Source: Formicarius rufipectus
Lineage: Eukaryota > Chordata > Aves > Passeriformes > Formicariidae
Direction: 5' to 3'
DNA: 64,000 nucleotides
NCBI GenBank assembly: GCA_013399695.1
Contig: VXAU01006135.1
Coordinates: 1,869,842 to 1,933,841 of the forward strand
The notes below the pieces were generated by a model. The model was not told where the DNA came from and made no database searches. It saw nothing but the letters and a program-made list of their open reading frames with translations. How positions within the stretch are numbered: position 1 is the stretch's first letter; every line of letters begins with the position of its first letter. Positions 1-14,852 of this stretch are shown one piece after another. Made by a program: the position numbers and the translations under genes.

Positions 1-417
1 GAGAGCAGTCACCCTTTGATTATTTGCTAGCCAAGTACTGTCTCAAACCCTGGCTGCATCAGGTTGGGATTCTCTCTGGTAAATCCATGCTTGGCTTTAT
101 TCCCTAAAAAGTGGGACTGTGGCAGTCTGTCTCCAAAAGTGGCCATCTTTCCTCTTGGGCTGAATTGCCAAGACTCGAGATCATGAGGGTGGGGGTTTGG
201 TCTTTCTTACAAGCAGAATCACGAGTTAGTGGTGCAGTTCTGCTTATTGCAATTAACATGTAACCCTGGCCTACTGGAAGGAGCAGAACCAAGTGTTCAT
301 GGACAGGTTTTGAGCTGCCTTTCCAGGCAATCTGACTTGAGGGACTGTTTTACATCCTCCTGCCTGTAGGGTTCCTGCCCAGCCTGCAGTGGTTTTCACC
401 TCTCTGCCTCAAGCACA

Positions 418-740
418 TGGGGTCACATAACATCCTGAGCTGGAAGGGACCCACAAGAATCATCAAGTCCAACTCTTAGCCCTGCCCAGGAACATTCCCA
501 AGAGTCTCACCATGTGCCTGAGAGCTTTGTCCAAACATTTCTTGATTTCTGTCAGCCTTGGGGCTGTGACCACTGCCTTGCAGCGGGAGCCTGTTCAGTG
601 CCCAACCAAACTCCCAAGGGTGAAGAGCCTCCTTTTAATATCTAACTTAAACCTCCCCTGACACAGCTTCAGGCCATTCCCTTGGGTCCTTGTGCACTGG
701 TCACCCCAGAGAAGAGATCCGTGCCTGCTGCTCCATCAGA
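418..740 (-). mobile_element. CR1 LINE fragment, 5'-truncated
   Basis: Read on the + strand, this is the reverse complement of the 3' part of a chicken-repeat-1 (CR1) LINE. Blocks such as GGAAGGGACCCACAAGAATC, AAGTCCAACTC, GTGCCTGAGAGC, TTGTCCAAACATTTCTTGA, AAACCTCCCCTGACACAGCT and TCAGGCCATTCCCTTGGGTC come in the order typical of bird CR1 copies. The octamer repeat expected at the extreme 3' end (near 418) is eroded. The version with GGGACCCACAAG is frequent in neoavian and songbird genomes, which supports the organism call. Boundaries are approximate. It is a dead fragment with no reading frame. Confidence 0.88.
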
Positions 741-3700
741 GATGAACATGTTGCTTTCATAGTTGTGAGGTTTTTTTAAAAACTATTGTTACTTGAAGGG
801 ACAATACTTGACCCTTCAGGCACCTTCAATTACAGTGGTGACCATTATCCCAATTTTCTTTTTCTAGCTATGTTTGTAAGGTATTTTCAGGCTGTGGGGC
901 ATATGCATCCCTACTAACAATTCTGTGTTCACTGAGTTGTGAAAACAAGACCCACTTTTTAAGCCTATGCTTCTGTTTTTACAGTAGGTGTGTCTGACTT
1001 GGTGCCCTCTGCCGTGAAGGTTTGCCTGTCTGCCATGGTGGCAGTGCTTTTTGCACAGAGTCCTTGGCACTTGGTTGGTGGTGGGCACTGGTGGACACTT
1101 CAGTATCGGACCAGCAGAAGAAACACCTTTTGAGATCAGATGAAGGGGCAGAGAGGGGAAGTGGGAAGGCAGACATCTTTAAGTGCCTGTTTGATCCTGT
1201 CTTTTCTTATGTGATTGTCTGGAGTGGTGGAGGGAACTGATCCAAACAATTCCTTCCGGTCCTTGACCAGCGCTTGCTAACTAGCAATTGATTTTTACAA
1301 TTGTCACTTGAAATTGGATATGTGCATAAATAGGCAAGAGCTGGACCAAAACAATGACAAAGGAAGCTGAACTGTACTGGAAGCTGTTTCCAGTAGCACT
1401 GTCTGCAGACAAAACAGGATGTGCAGCACAAAACCTATTAACTCCATTTGCTGTATTCATGCTTTGTGTGTTCAAGAGCAGCATGTTGCTATGGACCATC
1501 GTGCAATCCAAATGGCCTTGTAGGGCCTCAGAGCTTTAAACCATTCCAGAAGTTTCACAGCACTCTCTTCCCTCCAGAGGCCACCTGGCAACACTGCAGA
1601 TTTCCACATGTGATTTTCATCTGAGGTCTTCACCAGCTATATATAAATCAGGGTAGTAAAATTATCTGAGGATGCTAGTAACTCCAAAAAAAAAAGCCCT
1701 TGGGGACTGGGTTGTAAACGGGTCTTTCCTCATGGGATTTCATTTATGTTTCATTGAGGCTAAATTCTTCCTTTGGATGCACTCTGCAGTTCTTAAAATA
1801 AATGGTTTAAAACTGTTTTTGAAATGCTGTATAAGAGCTCTTTCATGTCAGAGCTGCCCTGGGTCAGTTCTGCCTGAAAGGCTAGTGCTGAATTTCAGGT
1901 ATTAACCAGAAAGTCTTGATGTCTTATCCATGACATGAGTGCCTGGCAAGTCTTCAGGTGGCTGCTCTCGCTGAAGACGCAAAAGGGGTAATTTTCCTTG
2001 TAACAGGACTATAGGTTACCTCCCACAGTTTGCATATATCTGACATTAGAAGGCACTAACATTTTAGCCAAAAAAAAAAAATTAGGAAATTACAAAGGTG
2101 CTACTTGTGTAACACATCCTCAGTCCTGCCAAAATGTCACTACACAAAAACAAAATAAACCCCCACAATCTTTACTGATAGAGGCTAAGCATGGCTCTTC
2201 TACCTTGTGAGAAGACCCAACCTGCAGAAAGAAGTTCTTGGTCTCTCTTCCCATCCTTGCACAGGACAAGGTTGTAAAGTAACTTTGTGCTCTCCCCTGG
2301 CTATGAACCCACTTCAGACAGAGGAGGCAAAGCTTGAGCCTTGCTGCTCTCCAATGGGTTTCTTGGGAGGCTGTTGACTGATTCACCCTCTCAGGTGTGA
2401 CATGGGGAGCCTTGTGCCCAGCCTGGAGCTGGGACTTCCCTCTGGAGTGTTTAGGGGATAACAGCCAGTCTACCTGCACTGGGCATCCCTCTGTGCAGAT
2501 CACACAGCTCTGCAGCTGTTTAGGTACTGGCAGATTAACATGGAAGTCTGTGAAGGATGTGAGAGTAGAAGCTGTATCCTTTAAGGTCATTTTAATGCCA
2601 TCCTACAATACATCAATTAGCAACTTTTATCCATTGAAACCCATAGGAGGGTGTCACCTTTGCAAAGCTTTGGGTTTCTTTCCCTTCTTTTATTTTCCCC
2701 CTGACACCTGCAGTAAATGAAAGCCAGTTGTGGTAAAATGATTTCTCCTACTTGGTGCAGTGAAACACAGGGAGCAGTTAGTCCCAGGAGAAAGCAGAGG
2801 AGGAGGAATTCAGGTGCTCAGGCTGTCAGCGTAAAGACCCTGCCATAATTGCAGGCACTTGGAAGCTCAGTGACAGTGGAATTTCTCTGTGGTTGTTACT
2901 GCCAGAGTCACCCTCTGAATTTCTGGGCAAGACATCCCTGGTTTCCTGACTCTGCACCCTCTGGCATGCGTTGGGCAGGCAGGAAATAAACAGTTGTGTG
3001 GAAGCAGATTTTTGTCATACCTGGGCAAAAGATGCTTCAGGGGAAACTTTCATTGGTAGGAGAAAGGTGATGATAGAAGTATCCAACAGTGTGGGGGTGG
3101 GTACAACTGCTGCTTCTCAAGGGTATTTGGATTGGTAGGAAAAAGAATGGAAATAAAGTTTTATTTTTTCTTTTTTTTACTTAATTTTTAGCTGGAAGGT
3201 GACATCAGCAGTTTCTCTTGTCATGGCAAACTGCTGTTACTACCCCAGCTAACAGAATAGCTGCATTTGCAACTAGTCCTGAGAGAAAACATTAGAGCAG
3301 TGTTGTTTTATTAGCACAGGATCAGATGTTGTGGACTGGGGACTAAGAGACATTCAGCAGAATTTGGAGTAACTGCAGAGTTTTTGCCCCAAATCTTGTC
3401 ATTCATTACCATAGGGCTCTGGAGACATCTTTCAGTAGACAGCTTCTCCTAATATCCGAGACTGGTTGGGGATCAAAGTGGTTTTTTTGAGGGTTTTTTT
3501 AGATACTAAAACTAGTTTTATTTGTGGTGCCTAATACCAGTGGTGGATAGAAGTGACTAATTTCTTCTGAGCTAAGTGGGTTTTAAAAAGAAAAAGAAAT
3601 GCAGCAGGTAGATGATGTAGAGCTGTTACAGCTTTCCTTTAATGGAGGAAAGTGGTATGTAATTGTATCAAGGAGTGGTTTTGAAATATCAGATGTCCAT

Positions 3701-6700
3701 TAGTGCATAATTAGCAAGTAAATGATGTGTTGCCAAACATGTGGTGACCTCTTTTTCTCTGCCAAACTTGTAGAAATTGTTGCTTATTGCATCAGCTTCT
3801 TGGAAAATGTGCACCAGTGACCGTGTCTTCTGGGCCTGTCTCTGAGTGACTGGAAGTGGACTGAAGGTCTTTGTAATGCTGAACATACCCAAAGATACCC
3901 TTAATATTTGCCTTTGCCCTGAGTATATCTGGGCCCAGAAAGTCTGGGCTACCTTAAAACACAGAAAGTGTAACAAAAGCAAAAGGTGAGTAAAAGGGAA
4001 ATGCTGGGCACTCCATAGATAGAAATGAGTTAAATTTTGACAGAGTTGGCTCCAGTGGGTTGCAAGGACCTGAGACCAAGGATGTAGAACCCAATCCTTC
4101 TACGTGTTTTTCTGGGGTACTTTGATAGTACATGATTGTTTAAAGGAATACTTAGATTTACCTTGACATTTTATTCACACAAGACTGACTAACTTAGGAA
4201 AGCCGGGTTATTCACCAAAGTAGGAGTCTTGCAATAAGCTTGAATTTAAATGTGGCCATTTTAATTGAAAGTGCTTGCTGATTGGAAAGGAATGCTCCTT
4301 TGTTCATTTCTGACATAGTACATTATGTTAGGCCAAGTTCCTTTTTGTTCATATTAACAAGATGACTGAACTGATGATTAAAAAATAATTAAAAAATTGT
4401 TCTCTTTAGCTACAAAATCTCTATTTGTTTGGACAGCAAGTGTTGTCTAGGGTGAGCAATTGCACATTCCCTCAGAACCAATTTTGGTGTCTGATTATGG
4501 GCTGACAAATAGCTTTGTGCATGTTGTAATATTATTCCAAGGATTACACTGGCCTTGGAAATGCTTTATGCTAAATGGAAGATGCAGTGTAGATTTTGAC
4601 AGATAAAGTAAAACAATTTAAAATTTCCTTATAATTTGATAGCTGTAATTTAGACATTTGCATGGGGTTCTTTTTAGTGTAATTAGGTGGACTTTTTAAT
4701 GCAAGAAGTTGTTTGTCCCAAATTAAGCTTGGATTACCTTCCTTTTTTCTGTAAGTGTCTGGCATGTCTTTGTACTCCTGAGTTCCTGTTCTTTGCCATG
4801 TTGCCGTGTACAGAGGAGTTAGAGGGAGTTAGTGATACTTTCTTTGCAACCAATATTTGCTAAACATAGGAGGGGATAGCTTATTAACAGAAACAAATTT
4901 TGCTTAACATGGGGGAGGAAGAGGAAATCTTGTCCTCCGTTTAAAATAAATCTTGCTAGATGCCAATCCACTAGAGAACTTTATCAAGGAAATCGTGGTT
5001 GGGTTGTGTGGGTCTGTACTGTGCAACCTGTAACCTGTCTTGGGAGAGTCCTGAGTACTCAGCCGTGTCCGTGGTGGTAGTTTCTATATGTAACACTGGT
5101 GTGCCTGCTTGAAAACAAGAGAGGAACACTGCAAAAACAGCTTTCTGCAATGGGAAATCTTTTTTGAGCTCAATCACTTGATTTGGGACCTAAAATTACA
5201 CAGGGATTAAACACCTTGACTTAACTAAGTTTTGAAGTTAGTCCTCCTAGAACACTGGATTGAACTAAAGAAAGGCAGAAGGTCTTTTCCTCTCTGAATT
5301 TTTGTGTGATTCCTCTACCAGTTTGAGCAAAATATTGTAAAATTTCTTCCAAAAATGTTAACCTGCATGATTTTTGTTCTGTTCTGAAGAAATGTCTTTG
5401 GTGGGAGAGTCAATTTCCATGTGTTTTCCCTTTGTTTTGATATTTATTTGAGGTGGTAAAGAGGGCAGACAATGTCAGGAACCGATGAATTTAAAGAAAT
5501 TTCAAGAAAGCTAAAAGAGTAATCACTTAAACTAGTCAGAAAGTGGTGTTGCCATTTGACAATTTAAGACCTTTAGAAGTCTTTTCCATTTTGAGCTGGA
5601 GGAAGCTGTGAAATGAAAAGCAGTCAGGGTTTTTTTGGTTGAGTTAGGTGAGGGAGGATTTTCTGTATCTTTGAGAATAAGTCAACATGTCTGTCTTATT
5701 TTTAACCTTCCTTCCTCACTTTAACTATAAACCAGTCAAATAGCAAATGCAGATAAGATAGGTGTGGACAACAGATATGAAACTTAGGAAGGCTCCCTTA
5801 ACTTTGAAATTCAAATTGTTGAAGTTAATCCTTTTCAGCAAAACACAATTAATTGGTGTGTTATTTTATTTTCCTAGATAATGTAATTTATTTAAAGCTT
5901 CCTGTTTGTTTAAAAACCTCATCTTTGATCAATGGCTGGGCTATTCTGTAAGTAAGCAGGGTTTTTTTCTGAGTTGTATTCTATGTCTTGGAAGTGCAGT
6001 AAAGCAAGCCAAGGAATCATACCTTTGCCTGCTCTTTTAAAAGACTATTCTTAATCTTGACATCCTAAATAAGTGTTTAAATCATCTACAAGAAGAGATA
6101 TATCAATACCATGATCTTATATTAAAAAAACCCCCCAGATGTGACTGGCAGAGTATGTGTATTTATAGCTTCTCTATTGCTGCTCTAATCTACATTCATT
6201 TCTCTGTGGCTCCAGAGTTGTACAAGCAAGACTGCATCTTTTAAAAGCATTTGAATGATTACTTGTTCATGTCAGTGTGTGTAGTGAAGCAAAGGAAAAT
6301 TCTTTTCCTTTCCTCCATTAATATACCCTGTAAATAAATACTTGTTTGATCTACATCATGCATATTAATTCTGCAGAAAATCTGTAATCTCTTCTGGCCT
6401 TGGATGAACTGTCTTTTTTTTTATTACTATTCTTCCTGAATGCCTTTTTAGAAACGGAAAATGCACTTTAAGTTTACTGTAGCAAAAGATGCTGCCAAGT
6501 ATTATGAGCAATCAGAATATGCTTATTTTAGAAGGTTGCTTAGAAGAGGCTTAACAGTAGGAAAATTTGGTGCAAACTCTGCTTTTTAGAAGTAGTGCAC
6601 CTGGGTTCTGACACATTATGCTCTTGTGAAGAGGACAGGACTGGGTCTCCTTGGAGCACCCATTTAGCTGTCGGCAAGTGATTAAGTGGCACTTGAATAT

Positions 6701-7961
6701 GTTCTGTAATATGTGGAAAAGTCTGATCTTTTGGCTTCTTAAACTAGAAACTCCAAAGTAATAATGAAGGGAAGAAATACATGGAATGCAGCAATATTTT
6801 GGTTTTGCGCTTTTCCCACTTGTTTTAGTTCAGACTGAAAACAAAGCGCGTCTTTAGGGACTTGGAAGGATCAGCCACATAGAGGCATTTTCACTTAAGG
6901 TTTCTTCTGCAGATCTTTTTAGAAACACTTTTTTAGCTTTCTTGAGAATGAAAATGTGCTGATAGTCACAGGGGGGGGCGTGGAAATCCTTTCCCTACTG
7001 TATTTTTCCCAGAGGATTACTTTTATTATGGATGTGCATGAATTACAGTAGGATGTGGTAGCTACATCAGGCATTAATACAACCCTTTAGTGTAACGTTT
7101 CAGCCCTAAGATTAATCTAAATCTACCCAGGCATCTAAAAGCAAATGAGAGGAAGTAGGAAATGAAGGCAGGAAAAAAGGGAGGGAAGAGGAGATCTATC
7201 TCGGGAGCATGATTTATATTGCTTTCCAGGATTAAAGTGGAATCTGTGAGCACTGAAGTAGTCTTTAGATTCTGTAGAAATAAAAACCATTATTTTAAGT
7301 GCTGAAAAAGCCTGTTTTGCCAGCCCAGTAAGTGTTCCAGTGAAGCATGTCAGTGACCTGTTTGTTGTTCATCGGCTTTCCCACAGCACATGTGCTGGAC
7401 AAGGAGACTGGGCACTGTAACTTTTACTGGGGCAGGACAATTTGGGGAGCTCTTGAAAGTCCTCATATCTGCAGAGAGAGTGAGGAAGGGTGAGATACGA
7501 AGGTCACTAGAACTTGACTTCTCTCCTTGTCTGAGCCTTTGTATCTTTGTCTCTTGGTTTTTCCCCTCCTCCTTCATCCCTGTGCCTTTGAAAACATGCG
7601 GAAAACTAAAACTAAGTTGTTTTTGGTGTTTTAGAGAACTATTATTGCCTGGGAACCCTGAGGCAGACTCCTACTGCTCTGAGCTCCTTCCTTCCCCTGT
7701 TGAGATGGCAGGGAACACCGTCACTGCTTTTTCCCACGCAAATGTGCAGTGCTTTGTAACACTGTCCCACCTGCACTGGGGGCCTCCAGACACAGATTAA
7801 TAAAGAATAAATATTATATGACTTTTTGAACAGTCACAGCTGATCAAATAAACTCCTACCATATTTTAAAAAAAAATCTATTTTAAAGGCAAAATTAGCC
7901 ACACAGCACTTGCCCTGATTTTTTAATTTTTTTGGGGTTTCTCTAAAGTAGCACATCTCTT

Positions 7962-8040
7962 TGCTGACGCTTGACTGCAGTGACTCATCATAGGAGGCTA
8001 AATCAGCCATGGAGTGTAATGCAGCGTGACTGATTTAGCC
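7962..8040. promoter_or_regulatory. AP-1-like site beside an 11-bp inverted repeat (candidate element)
   Basis: A consensus AP-1 heptamer TGACTCA lies at 7981-7987, with a related TGCTGACGC at 7962-7970. Immediately after it is a perfect inverted repeat: GGCTAAATCAG (7996-8006) and CTGATTTAGCC (8030-8040), separated by 23 nt. The symmetry is visible in the sequence; regulatory function is inference only. Confidence 0.3.
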
Positions 8041-11000
8041 AGCTCTGATGCAGCATGGTGAGAGCAACTTGGACCACGAAATTTCAGTTTTCTCCCTTCT
8101 CTCCCAGGCTAGGAACAAAGGGAAAGTTAAACATCATCTCAGCAGTTGTCTTGCTTAAGGGTGAAGCTTTTTGTTTGTTTTCAGTCAACTAAGAAGCCGG
8201 TGTGTAAGAAACAAACATTAAAAACTTCAACCAGAACTACCGAGGGATGTGCAGGCAGAGTTTGGGAAATAACATCTGAGTATACCAAGTATTTGGTGCT
8301 TTCTTCTCTCAGACATTTACCCAAATGTGTGATGAAGTTTTCTGAGGGTAATTCCTTAAAAGAATGCCTTGTGTGGTATGATACATATGGAATACACGTG
8401 CTGTATGTGCTCACACATAGCACTGGCAAAGTGTACACATTTATGAGACCTGATTAAATTACATCTGCTCATCCAGTTACTTGGCATCAGCTGAACCACC
8501 CTGGCTCCCTCTGGGCAATTCTTATGCCCTTCTGGTCAGAAGCAGCAACATCAGCCTGCCCAAACACCTTTTACTGAGAGTTAAGCACAGCTAATTTGTT
8601 TCACAAGATGAGCACATTGAGCCACAGGAATCCTCCCAGGTGAGTGGCTTCTCAGGCCTGAGCAAATGGATCATGAAGTCTGAGCTTTTAATTGTGGATG
8701 CTCTGTGCATTTCTGCTGACACAAGGGAAAGTTGGCTTTATACCCCAGTCACTGATATTCAGACCACACCATAGAGCAGAATGTCAATCAAATGGTGCAC
8801 TTTGAGATGAGGAGGCTCAGAAGCAAAGGATGAGTGAGGATCTCCTGTGTTGTGTTCTCAGTTTTGGAAAATCAAGTGGGTATAAGTTCTACTGAACAGG
8901 AGTGGCCATAATTTGCAAAGGGGAGATGTACCCAAATAGTCCTGTTCAAGAGCATAACTGGGCTGTTTGAAATACCCAGTATCGATTGAAGCGGAATCCT
9001 AAAGTGGAAGAACAGGAAATAGAAAGGTACGAAGAAGGAGCTGTTCTAAATACTTGTTTCTCCAGGTGTTTGGCTGAATCATGTCAGAGGACCAAGTGTG
9101 AGTGGCTTGTACTGGTCTTTCCAAATTGACAACCCTTAGTCCAACAGAATGTCCTGAGAAACTATTTCTGATTTTACATTTTCTACTATTTCCAAGAGTT
9201 GTGATTTAAAGAAGAGATTTTAACCTTGGAATTCAGCAAATAACCTCCTCCAAATTCAAGTGAAAAGGAAAAATTTATTTTAAGGTATGCAGGGTTTTTT
9301 TCTCCCTTGTTGCTGTTCTGTGAAGGGTAGATGTGTCAACACCTGTTTCTGCACAACAAATACTAGTTCGAATCCCTCTCTTGTCCTTGTTCCCATGCAT
9401 TAGTTTTGAAATACTGAATGATTGCATCTCTTCTCAAGGTTTGTTTCACAATACTAGCTCAAGATTTTCAAATATTACTATAATAGTGGCTGTGATCTAC
9501 ACATTGCTCTGCAGCCTGAAGAATGTCAATGTACCACCAGAAACTCTTCAGCTGAACTGCATCTTGTTAGATACAGTGGTCAGCCAGCATGGTCAGTTCA
9601 GAGTCTTCTGTGGGGGCCAAAACTTGGTTATAATTTTTTCTGATGCTTTTGTATGAGACATATGATGTTAGTTCCTTAAAGGACCTATAAACACCACCAC
9701 CCTTACCCCTCCTCCCCCCCCAGAGCAAAACAACTTCATGAATTCTGATTTTTTTTCTTTTTGTTCTTATGTGAGCAAAGGAGTAAAAGTAAGTGCAAAG
9801 CAGAGTTGTGGAGAGAACAGTGAGGAACACAGGCATGTTATCCCTTCACTTGGAGCCAGACTTTGTCAGGTCTGCTGACTGCCCACCACAGAAACCTATG
9901 CTGAATATAAGAGAAATATCTGAAGGGCAGAGTCCAATAACTATATTTAATAGTAATGGATGAATTTAAAGCAGGAAAATAGGGTGGCATAACCAATGCA
10001 TTGGCAGAGAGGGCAGGACAGGTGAGGAATTGGTGTGTGGTTTGAGCTTCTGCTCATAGGAGAGGGGGTTTTGTGGATGCAACATGAGAAAAACATTGTA
10101 TGTGGCAGAACAGATGTTCAGGACCTGCATAATGCAGAAATTCCAGGACTTCAGCAATTTGTTGATTAAACAAATAAGCTGCACTGTTTGGTTTTTTTTG
10201 TCATTCATCTAATATTTACTTTCTTCAATTTAGATTTCTGTGCCTACTTGAAGTGTTGCTCCCCTGTATAGCTGCTTAAAAATTTCAGATTTTAAGTGTT
10301 TTAGTCCTGTTTATTTTTAATGCTTAAACAGCACTTTATTAAAGATTACAATTGTCTTTGTTATGTTCTACAAAAATACCAAGGACTTTTACATATTTAT
10401 GTAGTATTTCTGCCAACACCTGCCAACTACCTTAAAAACACACTTATTTCTAATGAACTAACTTCAATATTATGCACATATTTAAGAAATGGTTGTTCTG
10501 TGTGTGTTAAGTGACAATTCTGTACTTTTCTTTGCCAGTATTAAGCTTGATTGTTTTGCCTTGGTGATTCAGAATTTCAGTCTGCAGTACACAAACACTG
10601 AGTACATGTTTCCACTGCAGTCCTTTCACTTCTGGGAAGTTAATAGTGAGTGGTACACTTCAGTGTCTTGCTCTTAGTGGAAATCCTGTTATTTATGCTT
10701 GTTCCCAGGGGCCTGGGGTTGTATCTGGGGTTTAACTCTGTTGGGAAGTGATAGATGATCTGTTGTTCTCTTCAGCAAGAACCAATTTAAGGCTGAAACT
10801 CTTGTCAGGCCCACTCTTTCCATCCTCCTCCAACATAATGTCTTTCCAGCCTGAGGCCATCTTCCTGCCCACTGCTGCTCCCGTAGGATGTATGAACTTT
10901 GAAACCCATGATGATTTTCTTTAACTATGTGAAGGTGTTTATAAAACTAGTTTAGGTGTGGGATGATGTGCTCGTGCAGCATTGCGCGGAGTATGGTAGG

Positions 11001-11312
11001 TTGGAGGTGTACTCTGGAGATCATCTCCCCTGCTTCCCAGCTAAGGCTGGCTTTGGTTGCCATCTCCAAGCTTGTGAACTGTGTCCTTGGACAAGCTGTT
11101 GAACACTCCTGTGTGCATGAGAATGCTTATCTCCCAGGTAGTGATTAGTGTTCCAAACGTCATTTGAGGTCCCTGATGAAAAGCACTGTGTAAGAGGAAA
11201 ATCTGTGATGGCGCAGTAGTGTCTTGGAGATTATCATCGACACCCCTTTCCCTTCCTGAGCTTAAGGGAAAGTGGTGAGAGAGTTTGCAAAGGAGGGGCA
11301 AACATGCTTCTC

Positions 11313-11336
11313 TGTGTGTGTGTGTGTGTGTGTGTG
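11313..11336. repeat. (TG)12 microsatellite
   Basis: An uninterrupted run of twelve TG dinucleotides within the upstream intron. It is likely length-polymorphic. Confidence 0.97.
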
Positions 11337-14246
11337 TCTTTACCACACAAAGCATCAGCTCCCCCTAAAACCCGTGTGTGTTCATCTTGCATGTGTTATG
11401 TGGTCTCAGCTACCTTTGTGACAAAATGATTGTTGGGCTCCTGAGACCTATTTAAGCGATTATGACCCAAGTTAGTTCACAACAACCATCCCTTACAGTG
11501 CTTAATCAATAAACCCTGAAAGCAAACTAATCTTAATTTACTTTTGGAGGCCACTGCAGGAAAAGAAGAATTGTCAGATAAAGCTGGGGATCAGCATTCC
11601 TACCTCAAGGCCAAGGGTCAGATATTAGTACACAGAGACTGTAAATATTGTTTGGTTGAACTGATGCTAAAAGTAGTATAGTGGGAAATTATACCTCCAG
11701 GGGACAATGCTTTAATGCATGCAATAAATGATAAGATAAACTCCTTTATTACCAGAAGAATAAATTTAAAAACCATATATAATTTGCCTTCATGCTTAAG
11801 GGAATGAGGGAAGAGAGTGGACTACTAGGTGAGATAAGTGGCTCACTGGAATACTGTGTTAATATAGTGTTATTTCCAGGAGGTATTAGGTGTATTAACT
11901 GAGGGATGGGAGGCAGAGTACCCCAGGTAAAACACAAATCAAATGGATGTTTAGCATGGTTTGCTGCCTATTATGGAAAGTTTTCTTCATTCAAAGTTGA
12001 TTCCCCAGTATGGAGTTGTTAAAAATTAAATGCAGAAGGGGGAGTGGATACTACAGAGGATACTGTGTCGTGAATCACTACCCCGTGTGAGGTAAATGGG
12101 CAAAACTGTGTGCATACCTTCCCAGCTCCACTGCAGCATCCGTCTCCTAGCTTTGAGTGCAATCTTCTGAAGGACACATATCATCTCCACCTGAACAAAC
12201 AGGCATGGCAGGTTAAAGGATCTACCTTTGAAAAATCAACTTTGTATATGTGTTCACAATAAACAGAAGGCTAATGGTAGTGACAGTATTTTATGTAGTA
12301 AGCACTCTTAACCACAGTGTCTGATGACTTCTCTAACAGCTCCACTTTCCTTAATTTCATTGTTCTTGTCAATTCTTTTAAATTGGGAAGCATTGGAATG
12401 AGGAAAGAATAATGTAACTGCATCTGTTCTCATGCACCTGGCCTCAAGGATACTGAATGTATGGCTTCCTCTTAAGAAAAAAAAAGCCTATTTTTGTGGT
12501 TTTGTCTCTCCTTTTTTTTTTTTAATTTTTAAATGAATGAAGATGATGCTGGATATGCATTACCTTCAGTGCTGGCAGAGGGAGGATACTGGTCTTTTGG
12601 CCAGAAGGTAGGTGAATGGTGGAATGGACATTTCCTATGTACGTATATAAAAAGAGAATCAGAATTTCATGGCTGTATGTGCTGTGTGTTTATGTTGAGA
12701 CAGATGCCAAAGTTATTGTGCTTGAATGTCACAGTTTTTTGGCAATCTCAATGGGAAAAACCTTCTGATTTTCTCTGAAACAGCTGCATATGGTCTTGCA
12801 TTTTTACATACTTTTCAAACCTGAGAATGGCCTCCTTATTAATTATGAGAACTCGACATAGCGAACTTGATAACTCAATAGTAATTTAATTTTGTCCCTG
12901 TGTAATCTTCAGTGTGCTGCCTGCAAATGTCCCACTTGTCCACCATCTTGTTTGACTGGGACACCACTTCATTGAGACTGTGCCAGGAAAAATCATTATA
13001 CGGAGGGTTTTCCTGTAGCTTTTCATTGGGTGAATAATTGAGTTCCTAGAGGACCTATTTGATTTGAAGGCCAAAACTTTCTTGTAATTCAGACTATATG
13101 AAAGTAGTATAAATCACGGTGAGAGATGAAATGGTACATTTAAATGCACTTTGAGAAGGAGGAGGAAAAAAGGTATAGTCAAGTCCTTTGATTGTTCAAT
13201 AGCCAATTATCCATGTTATTTATGAATCATCTAGATGTTAGTCTTTTCAAAAACCTTTTGTATATTGATGATCTCATTCTACTTAGCTTCACCTTCAAAA
13301 AGACACATCTTAAATACAATGACTTCTTTGTCCAATTCAAATGTATTTCACCTTATCAATTTCTTTTGCTGTGCCAACTTTGTCTTCTCATCCCCATGCC
13401 GTGGATAATTGACAACTGATGATAAGCTTTACAGAGGAGATTAGGATAAAATTACTTTTTATTAGGCTGGAGCAACACAGAAATACCTAGCCATGGATAA
13501 AAGACAGTGGTACAACTCCTGTCCCACAGAATGTGCAGTGTGAGGGGTGAACAGAATGTTACACTTAAAAGCAGAATTAAAAATATACTTATGTGAGATT
13601 ATATAAATATGAATTGCAACTGTTTCTGTCAGTTTTCCCAACCTGATAAAACTTGTCTCTTGCTGATATACAGTGACTTATCACTATACCCTCCTTATCT
13701 TCTTTTCCTTTCTTATTCCTTCCTTTCCTATCTCTGCAATAAGCACATTTTTCTAACAGCAGACCAGAAGACCTTGCTGTTTATGTGCATTTATTTCAGA
13801 AAAAAAACTGTCTTGTAAACAGGAAAAGACTTTTTAAGAAGAAGCAGTGAGAGATCGAGTTGAACAGTATAGAAGTTCTTCAGAGACAACTGTGTCAGTA
13901 ATTCCTAGAAGTCTTTGGTTCTGAAAGGTCTCCTTTTATGGTCTGCTTGGAGGGTCCAAAATGATCAGATTTTAGGTTCAAGTTATTGAAGTTCAGTGTT
14001 AGTTTTTGTATCCTGTAATCTACTGAAGGCCATTAACATAGGTCATTTTGTTTCATTAAAAACAGTTCAAAGGATAAAACAGCTAAAGATGTTCATGCTT
14101 AACTCTTAATTTCTGGAGACTGATGGTCAGAACACTGAGGCCTTGACTGCTGCTGTGCAAGTTCTCTAAATAATTTTTGTGACTTTGTTAATCTAAGAAT
14201 TCACAATTGGTAATGTGATTCTGAGCCATCAAAGTAATCAATCTTC

Positions 14247-14304
14247 CAAAAAACAAACTAAACAAACCAAACAAACCTAAAGAACACCCATCAAAACCCT
14301 AAAA
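14247..14304. repeat. AAAC-rich low-complexity tract
   Basis: Degenerate AAAC/AAACC units (for example AAACAAACTAAACAAACC) within the intron. Its complement resembles the GTTT-rich tract 550 bp downstream, so the two form a loose inverted pair. Confidence 0.75.
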
Positions 14305-14852
14305 CCGAGCCCCCAACAAGTTGAAAAGAAATATCAAATGTAAGAGATGAACTCAGCAATGTTATTTTGAGTTTGGCAGTTGAGGCACTGCGAGAATGAA
14401 AGCCTGTCATGAGCAGGCAGGTATGTCTAAATGCCCTCTAGTCAGTGTCATGGGAACTTCAACAGGTTTTGACCTTAAAAACTAAAGATGGTTTACTTTT
14501 ATCTCTCTTCTCTGAATGCAAATTGAGTCTCTGACAGCTTTAAGTCACTGTAAAAAACCTTGAAGAGCAAAAGTGGTTTTACTACAGTCAATGTTAATGT
14601 GAGAAACCTTTGGGTTTCTGCTGGTGCAGATCCTGAAATGAGTGTGACTACTTGAGTGTAGAGCCTTTTGCCTATAGGTTTTGGGTTGGGACTGTTCATT
14701 TGGATTTTTGGTGGTGTTTTTTTAATTATTTTATTTTTGAGCTGGTACTAAGGCTACTATGGGTGCTTGATTTCTTGAAACCAGTGGTTTTGTAACTCTT
14801 ATGTGACTGGAAGAATGTATCCCTCCTGAATCTCTCCTGAAAATAAGGAGGT

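Noticed and set aside
2120..2590. Longest open reading frame in the window (156 codons, - strand)
   Set aside because: No recognisable domain, no splice or promoter context, and composition like surrounding intron; a chance ORF.
7390..7800. 136-codon ORF on the + strand
   Set aside because: Low-complexity hydrophobic stretches and no recognised motif; chance.
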